Part shown: one piece after another, positions 1-5,845 of the stretch
Layout: each line of letters opens with the position of its first letter
Numbering within the stretch: position 1 is the stretch's first letter
Origin: Verrucomicrobiota bacterium
GTDB lineage: Bacteria > Verrucomicrobiota > Verrucomicrobiia > Limisphaerales > JAGWYX01
Direction: 5' to 3'
NCBI GenBank assembly: GCA_018969165.1
Contig: JAGWYX010000257.1
Location: 1 to 6,200, forward strand
Length of the DNA: 6,200 nucleotides
Notes under the pieces: model-generated
Databases searched by the model: none
Told to the model about the DNA's origin: nothing
Seen by the model: the letters and a program-made list of their open reading frames with translations, nothing else
Made by a program: the position numbers and the translations under genes

Positions 1-353
1 CTGCCCGCGCAACGACGCCCCAGGGCAAATTGGCCTTGGCCCGGAGGGTGGCGCCGCTTTTGGCTGCTGGCGTTGTTGCGCGACCGGTCCAGTATCGCTG
101 GGATACACTCCCGGTCTCGCGCCTAGCCAGAAGCCAAAAGCGACGCCACAAACTGTATTCTATCCCAGGGTCTGGTCAGTATCTCCCCGAGGCACCGTTT
201 GGATCATCCAGTTGCACTCGTCACCGGTCGCAAAGCCGTTCCCGTCACGGTGCCACCCCGAGGCGCACCGCCTTTGACACCCGAGGCGGTCGCCCGTGCC
301 CTGGCGGACTTCCCACGACGTATCTCCTGGACAACAACGCCCCTCCTTGAGCC
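1..353. other. Gene-free structured region at left edge
   Basis: No convincing gene is visible here. One plus frame stays open from the edge to 350, but its product is Arg/Ser/Pro-rich, without domains, and runs through the palindrome at 48-149, so I treat it as non-coding. Besides that palindrome there are two smaller inverted repeats. GGCACCGT at 191-198 faces ACGGTGCC at 247-254. ACCGCCT at 267-273 faces AGGCGGT at 284-290 across a 10-nt loop. The second lies about 65 nt beyond the stop of the minus-strand gene ending at 354 and could slow polymerase, but it has no T-tract. CCCGAGGC occurs three times (about 186, 257 and 281). Confidence 0.6.
48..149. repeat. Long imperfect palindrome (REP/MITE-like candidate)
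   Basis: The two arms can pair into one long hairpin. The segments are 48-53/144-149, 55-65/132-142, 67-71/126-130, 78-82/118-122, 83-87/111-115 and an apical 92-96/102-106, about 37 base pairs in all. Interruptions are two single mismatches (54/143 and 66/131), an internal loop (72-77/123-125), a 2-nt bulge (116-117) and a small loop below the apex. Both arms carry the core GCTTTTGGCT-x-CTGGC in opposite orientation. No T-tract follows on either side, so a simple intrinsic terminator is unlikely. The form suits a dispersed palindromic intergenic element. Copy number cannot be judged from one window. Confidence 0.7.
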
Positions 354-599
354 TCACTTTTTCGGCGGCGGTTTGGCTGGAGGCACCGTGTTGGGCGCAC
401 CGGCCTTGTTCAACGGCAGGAAGGTATTCCAGGTCTTGCCGGACTCGACCGAGTAATCGCCCGCCGCCTGCTTGGCCGCCGATGGCGGGATGACGATCAG
501 GTGGTTGCAGGACGGGCACTGGATTTGTTTGCCGCAGAGGCGGTCATCGCACTGGATGTGCTGGTCGCAATGCGGGCAGGAGAATTTGTACTCGCTCAT
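354..599 (-). CDS. Small zinc-ribbon protein (81 aa)
   Basis: The N-terminus begins MSEYKFSCPHC and carries two CxxC pairs, C8/C11 and C28/C31, the pattern of a small MJ0042-like zinc ribbon. Extra cysteines at 17 and 22 lie between the pairs. The remaining ~45 residues are polar, with an AGDYSVESGKTW stretch and a Pro/Lys-rich tail, and no signal peptide or membrane helix. I chose ATG 599 because the paralogue starting at 1782 aligns exactly from MSE[YF]KF. An upstream in-frame ATG at 623 would add eight residues. There is no Shine-Dalgarno motif. It is probably the last gene of the kinase/sigma operon, about 190 nt after the DUF4190 gene. The molecular role is unknown; a metal-binding adaptor or regulator is possible. 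Confidence 0.72.
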   Translation of the reverse strand: MSEYKFSCPHCDQHIQCDDRLCGKQIQCPSCNHLIVIPPSAAKQAAGDYSVESGKTWNTFLPLNKAGAPNTVPPAKPPPKK

Positions 600-707
600 A
601 GGTGGAGGGTGGGTTTGATTCAAAGCTCGGTGCCGATCGCGCGCCGGATGAAATCGCAGGTGAAATGCTATACCACCCGCCGGGGTCTTCGCCAGCCGAA
701 AAGCGAT

Positions 708-761
708 GCGGCGACGCGTTTGGCCGGAGGCTTCGGTGGTTCGGCCAAAACGTCTCGCCGC
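708..761 (-). terminator. Hairpin between the two ribbon genes
   Basis: A 17-bp interrupted stem lies 28 nt past the stop of the DUF4190 gene. The pairs are 708-712/757-761, 713-716/751-754 with a 2-nt bulge at 755-756, and a perfect 8-bp segment 719-726/742-749 (TTTGGCCG facing CGGCCAAA) around a 15-nt loop. On the minus-strand transcript the stem is followed after a few bases by TTTT (about 699-702), a weak T-tract. It could be a leaky intrinsic terminator or an RNA-stabilising structure that lowers expression of the small ribbon gene. The structure is clear; its function is inferred. Confidence 0.5.
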
Positions 762-789
762 AGGATCCCCGCAATTTCAAAACCGGCGT

Positions 790-1782
790 TTACTGCAACT
801 GCGCGTCGAACGTCCCGGCGACGTAACTCTGCTGACCATCGCCCAGGCAGAGGTAAAGCCGGCCCTTGGCGTGATTGTTCGAGCGGGCGGCGCATTCCAA
901 CCGCAAGACGAACCCGCGGTTGAAGGCGCGCGCGAAACTCTGGGCGTGGTATTGGCCATTCTCTCGCCAGAGCAACTCTACCCGATTGTCTTCAGCCGCC
1001 GGAATCGCGGCCGTCGTCAGGTAGTTGACGGTCTGGCCTTCGATGCCGCTGGAGAGGATCAGGGTGAGCTTCAGGTCTCCCTGCAGTCCCGGACCTTGAC
1101 GCAACGTCAGGAAGACGGGCCTTGTCACCGGCGAGAGCAGGGCCTGGTCACAGTGGAACGGGTGTCCATGCAGGCGCCCATTGAGCGGGCCAGTCGGGAT
1201 GCTTACCCCGCTCAAATCCGCGGTCCACCCGTCGCTGGCGGCGCCGGAACCCATACCGGCCGGCGCCGAGGCCTGCGAGGTCGCCTGGACGGCCCGCTTC
1301 GTTTCCTGCTGCAGTTGCCCAGCCGCCTTGAGGAAGATCAGTCCAAAGACGGCAAAGAAGATGACGCCGACTCCAATGAAGCCATACCCCACCGCTAAGC
1401 CGGCAGTCGCCAAGCCCTTGCCGGTCAGACGGGGATCGCGCCGGATTCTGGCTTTCGCCAGGTGGCCGCAAATGATGCCGGGAATGCACCCGAACGGCCC
1501 GAGAATAATCGTGGCGATGGACAAGACCAACGAGGCGACCGCCAGCCGGCTGGTCGTCGCGCCGGTCGCGAGACTTCGCGTGCGGGTGGGCGACTGCACC
1601 ACGGGCGGCGGCAATGTCGGCGCTGGCGGAGGCAGGCGCAGCGCGGCGCCGCCGGGCGTTGCGAGTCTCGGCACCGTGAAGGTCGTCCGGCACGCCGGGC
1701 ATTGAATTTGGCTTCCCTGGTAAGCCTCGTCCGCCTGGAGGTGCTGCGCACAGGTCGGACAATCGAACTTGAACTCACTCAT
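790..1782 (-). CDS. Zinc-ribbon/DUF4190 membrane protein
   Basis: This 330-residue protein opens with a zinc ribbon (C8/C11 and C28/C31), then a Pro/Ala-rich linker (about 40-75). A DUF4190-like membrane module follows: a Gly-interrupted hydrophobic stretch at 80-108, a basic loop with the typical RRDPRLTGKGLA (114-125), and a second helix at about 124-152. The C-terminal half (about 185-330) is soluble and looks beta-rich, ending with LYLCLGDGQQSYVAGTF; I cannot name that domain. Topology is ambiguous. If 80-108 is a hairpin, as the basic loop suggests, the last domain is extracytoplasmic; if it is one helix, that domain is cytoplasmic. Its position after the kinase and sigma genes suggests a membrane regulator or sensor for that pair, which is inference. 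The start ATG 1782 gives the same MSE[FY]KF start as its small paralogue. Confidence 0.85.
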   Translation of the reverse strand: MSEFKFDCPTCAQHLQADEAYQGSQIQCPACRTTFTVPRLATPGGAALRLPPPAPTLPPPVVQSPTRTRSLATGATTSRLAVASLVLSIATIILGPFGCIPGIICGHLAKARIRRDPRLTGKGLATAGLAVGYGFIGVGVIFFAVFGLIFLKAAGQLQQETKRAVQATSQASAPAGMGSGAASDGWTADLSGVSIPTGPLNGRLHGHPFHCDQALLSPVTRPVFLTLRQGPGLQGDLKLTLILSSGIEGQTVNYLTTAAIPAAEDNRVELLWRENGQYHAQSFARAFNRGFVLRLECAARSNNHAKGRLYLCLGDGQQSYVAGTFDAQLQ

Positions 1783-1895
1783 AGGGCGAGAGGCGATTGC
1801 AGTAATCCTTGGAGCGATGCGGAACTCGCGTTCATCGGAATGTCGTGTTTATCGCATTGGCCGGCGGTCCTAGCAAGCGGAAAGGCTGCGCTCAT
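1779..1895 (-). CDS. Possible 38-aa coupled small ORF
   Basis: ATG at 1895-1893 overlaps the sigma-factor stop as ATGA. The frame runs 38 codons, and its TGA at 1781-1779 overlaps the DUF4190 start ATG, again as ATGA. The peptide (MSAAFPLARTAGQ... ending LLQSPLAL) has no recognisable domain, and a second Met lies at codon 21. Both junctions are classic translational-coupling geometry and would bridge the otherwise empty 109-nt gap. Against it: no ribosome binding site, an unremarkable composition, and ATGA junctions that arise easily by chance when second codons begin with A or G. It may be only a coupling leader or nothing at all. Confidence 0.25.
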   Translation of the reverse strand: MSAAFPLARTAGQCDKHDIPMNASSASLQGLLQSPLAL

Positions 1896-2632
1896 TGGCT
1901 GAGGGCGAGCTGGAGCGCTCGGAGTTCCGCTTCCACGTCTTCCGCGCTGGCGACGGTCTGGGAGAGTTCCTCGCGCAGCAATTCCCGGTAGCGCCGCCGC
2001 AACCGGTGGGCCGCCACCTTCAGCGCGCCTTCGCTCAGCCCCAGTCGCGCCGCGTGATCCGCATAACCCACCGAGTCCCGCCCGCCGGTCAATCCCTCCT
2101 TCAGCGCATCGAACAAGGCGCCCTTGCCGGCGGCAGCCTGCTCGTCTCGAAGCCGGGCCAGCACCCGGTCCAGGAGCGTCAACGCCCAGCGCCGCTCGTA
2201 AATCTTGTCGGCCGACAGCCGGTCCACCGGTTCGAAGCGGTACCGCTCCTCGGCCGATTGCGCGTCGAGGGAGACGACGGTTTGGCCGCCCCCGCGCTTT
2301 TGGGCCCGCATTTTGTCCCATTCGTTCGCGACAAAATGTTTCAACGAGACCAACAGGAACGAGCGGAACCGCCCCTTTTCCGGCGCGACCGCCCTCAACC
2401 AGTGTTTCTCCAGGAGCCGCGCGAAGAATTCCTGGACGAGGTCCTGGGCGTCCTCCGGGCTGCGCCCTTGCCGACGCAGATAGGCATAGAGGGGATACCA
2501 GTAAGTCTGACACAGCCGGGCCAGGGCATCTTGGGCTTGTGTCGAGCTATCCTGCCCGGCCCGCAACACCACGCTCCAATGCGTGGTCGTGAATTGGCCG
2601 CGCGGACTTACGGAATCATCGAGCGGTGACAT
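1892..2632 (-). CDS. ECF-type RNA polymerase sigma factor
   Basis: This 246-residue sigma-70 family protein would direct core RNA polymerase to alternative promoters. Region 2 spans about 36-112, with the core-binding segment SPEDAQDLVQEFFARLL (58-74) and the aromatic/basic GRFRSFLLVSLKHFVANEW (87-105). A long linker precedes region 4 (about 148-222), whose helix-turn-helix includes YADHAARLGLSEGALKVAAH (190-209). At 246 aa it is longer than a typical ~190-aa ECF factor and resembles those linked to Ser/Thr kinases in Verrucomicrobiota and Planctomycetota. I chose ATG 2632; a GTG at 2644 would add four residues. It overlaps the kinase end by 17 nt, implying coupled translation. No anti-sigma gene of ZAS/RskA type is seen, so control by the kinase or the ribbon proteins is likely, but inferred. 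Confidence 0.9.
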   Translation of the reverse strand: MSPLDDSVSPRGQFTTTHWSVVLRAGQDSSTQAQDALARLCQTYWYPLYAYLRRQGRSPEDAQDLVQEFFARLLEKHWLRAVAPEKGRFRSFLLVSLKHFVANEWDKMRAQKRGGGQTVVSLDAQSAEERYRFEPVDRLSADKIYERRWALTLLDRVLARLRDEQAAAGKGALFDALKEGLTGGRDSVGYADHAARLGLSEGALKVAAHRLRRRYRELLREELSQTVASAEDVEAELRALQLALSQ

Positions 2633-4544
2633 CGGTTTTTCCACGCACCAGTGAGAGGATGAATCCCATTACCAGGCCGGGGAGCGCAGCCAGGAACGCG
2701 TCCTGCACAACGGGGCCTGCCAACCATGCCGAAATAATCAGTGCGCCGAAGAGAATCACGATGCCGACGCGCGATCGTGGGTGCCGTCTCCAGACCGTCG
2801 CCAGGCCGCACCCCGCGGCCGCCCCGGCGAGAAACAGGGCGATCCCCAGGAACAAGATCGCCGCGGCCCAGGCACCTGGCTTGAGAATCAGATACGCGGG
2901 AATGCACAAAAGGACTAAAACACCAAGTCCGACTCGGCCCCGAAACCCCCCGCGCCACTCCAGGCGCCAGCGCCTCAGGTCTCCCTCAGCGTCCGCCAGG
3001 CCCGACTCCAGGGCATCTTGTTCGCGATAAAACCCCCAAGCCGTGGAAGTCGCAAAGACCAGGATGGACACCGCCAGGAAGACCCCGAGTTTGACCTGGG
3101 TTGCGTGGTCCCAAATGTAAGCGTGAATGGAGCCTGCCACGACCACGGCACAGAAAATGGCGACGGCCAGCGCCGCCGTGTAATAACCATAGGCCAGCCC
3201 GGCTGGCACGGGATAGGGCTTCGTGCCTTTCAACCCGGCCGATAACTCTCGCCAGGTTGCGCGCCGAGATCGCTGTCGATAGACGATGCCCAAACTCGCC
3301 AGGCCCAAGTAGGACAAAATCAGCGCCTGGCGCAGAATGGAGAGTTGGCTTCCTGCCTGTCCCGGCTTGGGGACGTAATCGGGGTGAAGCGCAATCCAGC
3401 GCAAATACCGGTTCTGCTCCCACAAGCCGTAGGCCACGGCAAAGACGGTCACCCCGAGCAACGCGGCCACGCCCGCAATCGTCCACGGATGCCGCCGCAC
3501 CCAGGTCTCGACGCGTCGTACCGGATGAATGGGACGGGCGTGGATCGGTTCGCGGTCTAAGAATCGCGCCAGGTCTTCGGCCAATTCACGCGCCGTGGCG
3601 TAGCGTCGGTCGCGCGATTTCTCCAGGCATTTGAGGCAGATGATTTCCAGTGGCCTCGGCACGTTGGGGTTGAGTTTTCGCGGCGCAGCCGGTGGCGCTT
3701 GGATGACGCGGAGCAGGGTTTCCTGGAAACTGCCTCCGCGAAATGGCGCCTGGCCCGTCAGCAACTCATAAAGAATGGCGCCCAGCGAGTAAACGTCCGT
3801 CGCCGGACCGACTTGATCGAGCCGTCCGGCGGCTTGTTCCGGTGCCATGTAGTTGGGGGTGCCCATCACGGCGCCGGACACCGTCAATCCGCGATCTTCC
3901 TGCGCCCGCTTGGCCAGGCCGAAATCGGTGATGCGCGGTTGGTCGGTGGGGTCGATCAACACGTTCGAGGGTTTTAAGTCGCGATGAAAGATGCCGCGCT
4001 GGTGCGCGTATTGGATCGCCTCGGCGATGCCCCTTACGTAAGCCGCAGCGCGCCGCGGAGGAATCGGCCCTTCACTCCGGATGATCTCACCCAGGTCTCG
4101 TCCTTCGACCAGGTCCATGGAGAAATAATTCTGCCCTTGAAACTCCCCAACCTCGTGGATGCTGACAATGTTCGGATGGTGGAGGTTCGCCGCCGCCTCG
4201 GCCTCGGTCCGGAACCGCTTGATTTCGGCCTCGCTCGCCAACGCGCCTGACAAGATCATCTTCACCGCGACCGGCCGGTTGAGCGAGACCTGCCGCGCCT
4301 TATAGACCACGCCCATGCCGCCACGGGCGATTTCTCCCAACAACTCGTAATCGCCCAGGTAGCGGATCAATGTCCCGGCCACGGCAGGTCGCTGGCCCGG
4401 ATCGGCCGCCGACGCGTCATGAGTGATGACCGCCGGATCGTTCGACTCCGCGGCAGCCTTCAGGAGGCATTGAGGACAAAGTCCCTCCGGCGCATCCGCC
4501 GGCAGGGGAGCGGCACAGGTTCGACAGAGATGAACGGTAGCCAT
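2616..4544 (-). CDS. Membrane Ser/Thr protein kinase, eight-helix C-terminus
   Basis: This 642-residue Hanks-type kinase opens with a Cys-pair ribbon (C7, C10, C23, C26; CPQCLL). The kinase domain covers about 66-330. Its parts are the glycine loop GEIARGGMGVV (70-80), VAVK lysine K95, likely helix-C E114, catalytic HRDLKPSN with D189 (187-194), DFG D207, activation-segment MGTPNYMAPE (227-236) and D250 of subdomain IX. All catalytic residues are present, so it should be active. After a basic stretch come about eight hydrophobic helices (roughly 354-375, 401-422, 450-475, 484-506, 536-555, 558-585, 593-612, 616-633) with short loops. No PASTA, WD40 or TPR repeats are present. An even helix number leaves both ends cytoplasmic. 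It is first in the operon and overlaps the sigma gene, its likely partner or substrate. Confidence 0.93.
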   Translation of the reverse strand: MATVHLCRTCAAPLPADAPEGLCPQCLLKAAAESNDPAVITHDASAADPGQRPAVAGTLIRYLGDYELLGEIARGGMGVVYKARQVSLNRPVAVKMILSGALASEAEIKRFRTEAEAAANLHHPNIVSIHEVGEFQGQNYFSMDLVEGRDLGEIIRSEGPIPPRRAAAYVRGIAEAIQYAHQRGIFHRDLKPSNVLIDPTDQPRITDFGLAKRAQEDRGLTVSGAVMGTPNYMAPEQAAGRLDQVGPATDVYSLGAILYELLTGQAPFRGGSFQETLLRVIQAPPAAPRKLNPNVPRPLEIICLKCLEKSRDRRYATARELAEDLARFLDREPIHARPIHPVRRVETWVRRHPWTIAGVAALLGVTVFAVAYGLWEQNRYLRWIALHPDYVPKPGQAGSQLSILRQALILSYLGLASLGIVYRQRSRRATWRELSAGLKGTKPYPVPAGLAYGYYTAALAVAIFCAVVVAGSIHAYIWDHATQVKLGVFLAVSILVFATSTAWGFYREQDALESGLADAEGDLRRWRLEWRGGFRGRVGLGVLVLLCIPAYLILKPGAWAAAILFLGIALFLAGAAAGCGLATVWRRHPRSRVGIVILFGALIISAWLAGPVVQDAFLAALPGLVMGFILSLVRGKTDVTAR

Positions 4545-4555
4545 AGGATGATTTG

Positions 4556-4584
4556 ATTCTAAGGTTTCAGCTTCACTCGTTACA
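4556..4584 (-). promoter_or_regulatory. Candidate kinase-operon promoter with very short leader
   Basis: Read on the minus strand, TAGAAT (4561-4556) matches the TATAAT box at five of six positions. It lies exactly 17 nt downstream of TGTAAC (4584-4579), a poor housekeeping -35 but an ECF-like GTAAC element. Transcription would begin near 4549, leaving about five bases before ATG 4544, so the message would be almost leaderless. This fits the absence of any Shine-Dalgarno motif. A second TGTAAC sits 25 bp further upstream (4609-4604). Autoregulation by the operon's own sigma factor is possible but speculative. Confidence 0.35.
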
Positions 4585-4645
4585 GAAGAAAACCGGCTCG
4601 AAGGTTACAGGATACCGCGTCAGGACCGAGGGCCCGGCAGAGTAA

Positions 4646-4711
4646 TCCTCCGATGCCGCGCGCCGGACCGCCCAGTCGGCTGCACCGACCTCGGAGGATG
4701 CCGCGCGCCGG
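4646..4711. repeat. Direct and inverted repeats in the divergent intergenic region
   Basis: A 15-bp direct repeat GATGCCGCGCGCCGG occurs at 4652-4666 and 4697-4711, 45 bp apart. Overlapping it, TCCTCCGA (4646-4653) faces TCGGAGGA (4691-4698) as a perfect 8-bp inverted repeat. Inside, GTCGG (4675-4679) and CCGAC (4685-4689) form a small hairpin around CTGCA. The cluster lies between the kinase operon and the divergent sugar-binding gene, so it could be an operator bound by a dimeric regulator or the remnant of a palindromic element. A 62-codon minus-strand frame crosses it, but its RRAAS repeats merely reflect the DNA repeat. Confidence 0.55.
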
Positions 4712-4768
4712 CTGAACGTAAAACTTGACTTGGCCACCCAGGCTTCCCAGGCTCGGGGCACCTAAGTT

Positions 4769-5752
4769 ATGCGTTTGATTCCTGCCACAACTCTCCTCTG
4801 GCTCGCGTCCGGCTGTGCCGCCCTACTCGCCTTGACCTCAGGCTGCAGTCGGTCCACTCCCGGCGAACCGGCCGGCGCCGCCCCGGTCAAAAAGGCCAAG
4901 GACCATTACGTCATCGGCATGAGCCAGTGTAACCTGGGCGAGCCGTGGCGCGTGGTCATGAACGCCAATATCAAGGCCGCCGCGGACAAACACCCCGAAC
5001 TGAAGGTCGTCTTCAAGGACGCCCAGAACGACACCCTCCAGCAACGGGCGCACATCGAAGAGTTCGTCAGCGCGGGTGTGGCCCTGCTCATCATCAGCCC
5101 CAAGGAAGCCCAGCCGTTGACCGAGCCGGTCGCCAAGGCGATGGCCGCCGGCATCCCGGTGATCGTGCTCGACCGGCGGCTCCTGGGCGACCAATACACC
5201 TGCTTCATCGGAGCCGATAACAAGAAGATCGGCCACGCCGCCGGCCAATGGATCGTCAAGCAACTCGGCGGCAAGGGCAAGGTCGTCGAACTCGAAGGCC
5301 TGATGACCTCGACGCCCGGCCAGGACCGGCATGCCGGATTTCGCGAAGCCATCGCCGGGACGGGCATCGACGTGATCTTCGAGGCGGATATGAAATGGCT
5401 CGAACCCAACGCGCGCACGGAAATGGAATCAGCCCTGGCGCGCTTCGACAAGATCGACCTGGTTTATGCGCACAACGATCCCGGGGCGCACGGCGCCTAC
5501 CTGGCGGCGCAGGCGGCGGGCCGCGACAAGCAGATGCTGTTCGTGGGGATTGACGGACTGCCCTCCGAAGGCCAGGCTTACGTCCGACAGGGCATCCTCA
5601 GCGCCACGTTCGAATATCCGACTGGCGGTGGCGAAGCCATCGACACCGCGTTGAAGATCCTCCACGGAGAGAAGGTGCCGAAGGAAATCGTGCTGGGCTC
5701 GCGGTTGTTCACCAAAGACACTATCGACCACGGCGGCGAGGCACTGCGGTAG
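4769..5752 (+). CDS. Sugar-binding lipoprotein, YtfQ/ribose-binding class
   Basis: This 327-residue protein is an ABC-transporter-type solute-binding protein (periplasmic binding protein type 1, Peripla_BP_4-like). A lipoprotein signal peptide ends at LTSGC (C26), so it should be anchored in a membrane facing the periplasm. The mature fold starts at YVIGMSQCNLGEPW (47-60). Ligand-site signatures follow: VLDRR (133-137), GADN (148-151), VVELEG (172-177), QDRHAGF (185-191), VYAHND (232-237) and GIDG (260-263). The order and wording closely resemble the galactofuranose-binding YtfQ, so a furanose or other monosaccharide is the likely ligand; the exact sugar cannot be read. A GGGG at 4755-4758 may aid initiation at ATG 4769. 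No permease or ATPase gene lies within the window; the next gene is convergent. Confidence 0.9.
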   Translation: MRLIPATTLLWLASGCAALLALTSGCSRSTPGEPAGAAPVKKAKDHYVIGMSQCNLGEPWRVVMNANIKAAADKHPELKVVFKDAQNDTLQQRAHIEEFVSAGVALLIISPKEAQPLTEPVAKAMAAGIPVIVLDRRLLGDQYTCFIGADNKKIGHAAGQWIVKQLGGKGKVVELEGLMTSTPGQDRHAGFREAIAGTGIDVIFEADMKWLEPNARTEMESALARFDKIDLVYAHNDPGAHGAYLAAQAAGRDKQMLFVGIDGLPSEGQAYVRQGILSATFEYPTGGGEAIDTALKILHGEKVPKEIVLGSRLFTKDTIDHGGEALR

Positions 5753-5765
5753 AGTCTTTACGGAA

Positions 5766-5827
5766 GCAGAGCCGGCTGCGTTTGTCAGCGTCTCAATGCC
5801 AGGGAGCGCCTTCCTTCGCGCAGGCGC
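5766..5827. terminator. Weak hairpins between convergent genes
   Basis: Two small inverted repeats lie between the convergent stops at 5752 and 5846. GCAG (5766-5769) faces CTGC (5776-5779), overlapping the palindrome AGCCGGCT (5770-5777) and followed by GTTTG. GCGCCT (5806-5811) faces AGGCGC (5822-5827) around a 10-nt loop. Neither is followed by a proper T-tract, so if termination occurs here it is likely weak or factor-dependent. Confidence 0.3.
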
Positions 5828-5845
5828 GTGGAAAGCGGATTCAGT

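Noticed and set aside
3..350. Plus-strand frame open from the left edge, possible gene end
   Set aside because: Arg/Ser/Pro-rich product without domains, running across the long palindrome; looks like a chance frame in GC-rich DNA.
160..519. Minus-strand 119-codon frame overlapping the small ribbon gene
   Set aside because: Overlaps the well-supported ribbon protein in another frame and shows no domain; a shadow frame.
690..707. Weak similarity of GCCGAAAAGCGA to the palindrome arm near 133-143
   Set aside because: Only about a dozen bases with an indel; too short to claim a second copy of the repeat.
706..1398. Long plus-strand frame (230 codons) opposite the DUF4190 gene
   Set aside because: Antisense to a well-supported gene; Arg/Gly/Gln-rich product without features.
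1895..2629. Long plus-strand frame (244 codons) opposite the sigma gene
   Set aside because: Antisense shadow of a strongly supported sigma factor; product has no domain signature.
4725..4753. TTGACT as -35 box for the sugar-binding gene
   Set aside because: The hexamer 17 nt downstream (CAGGCT) matches a -10 box poorly, so no promoter is claimed.
4573..4761. Minus-strand GTG frame of 62 codons just upstream of the kinase
   Set aside because: Its RRAAS repeats come from the DNA direct repeat and it has no recognisable domain. Third positions are fairly GC-rich, so it is not fully excluded, but repeat or regulatory DNA fits better.
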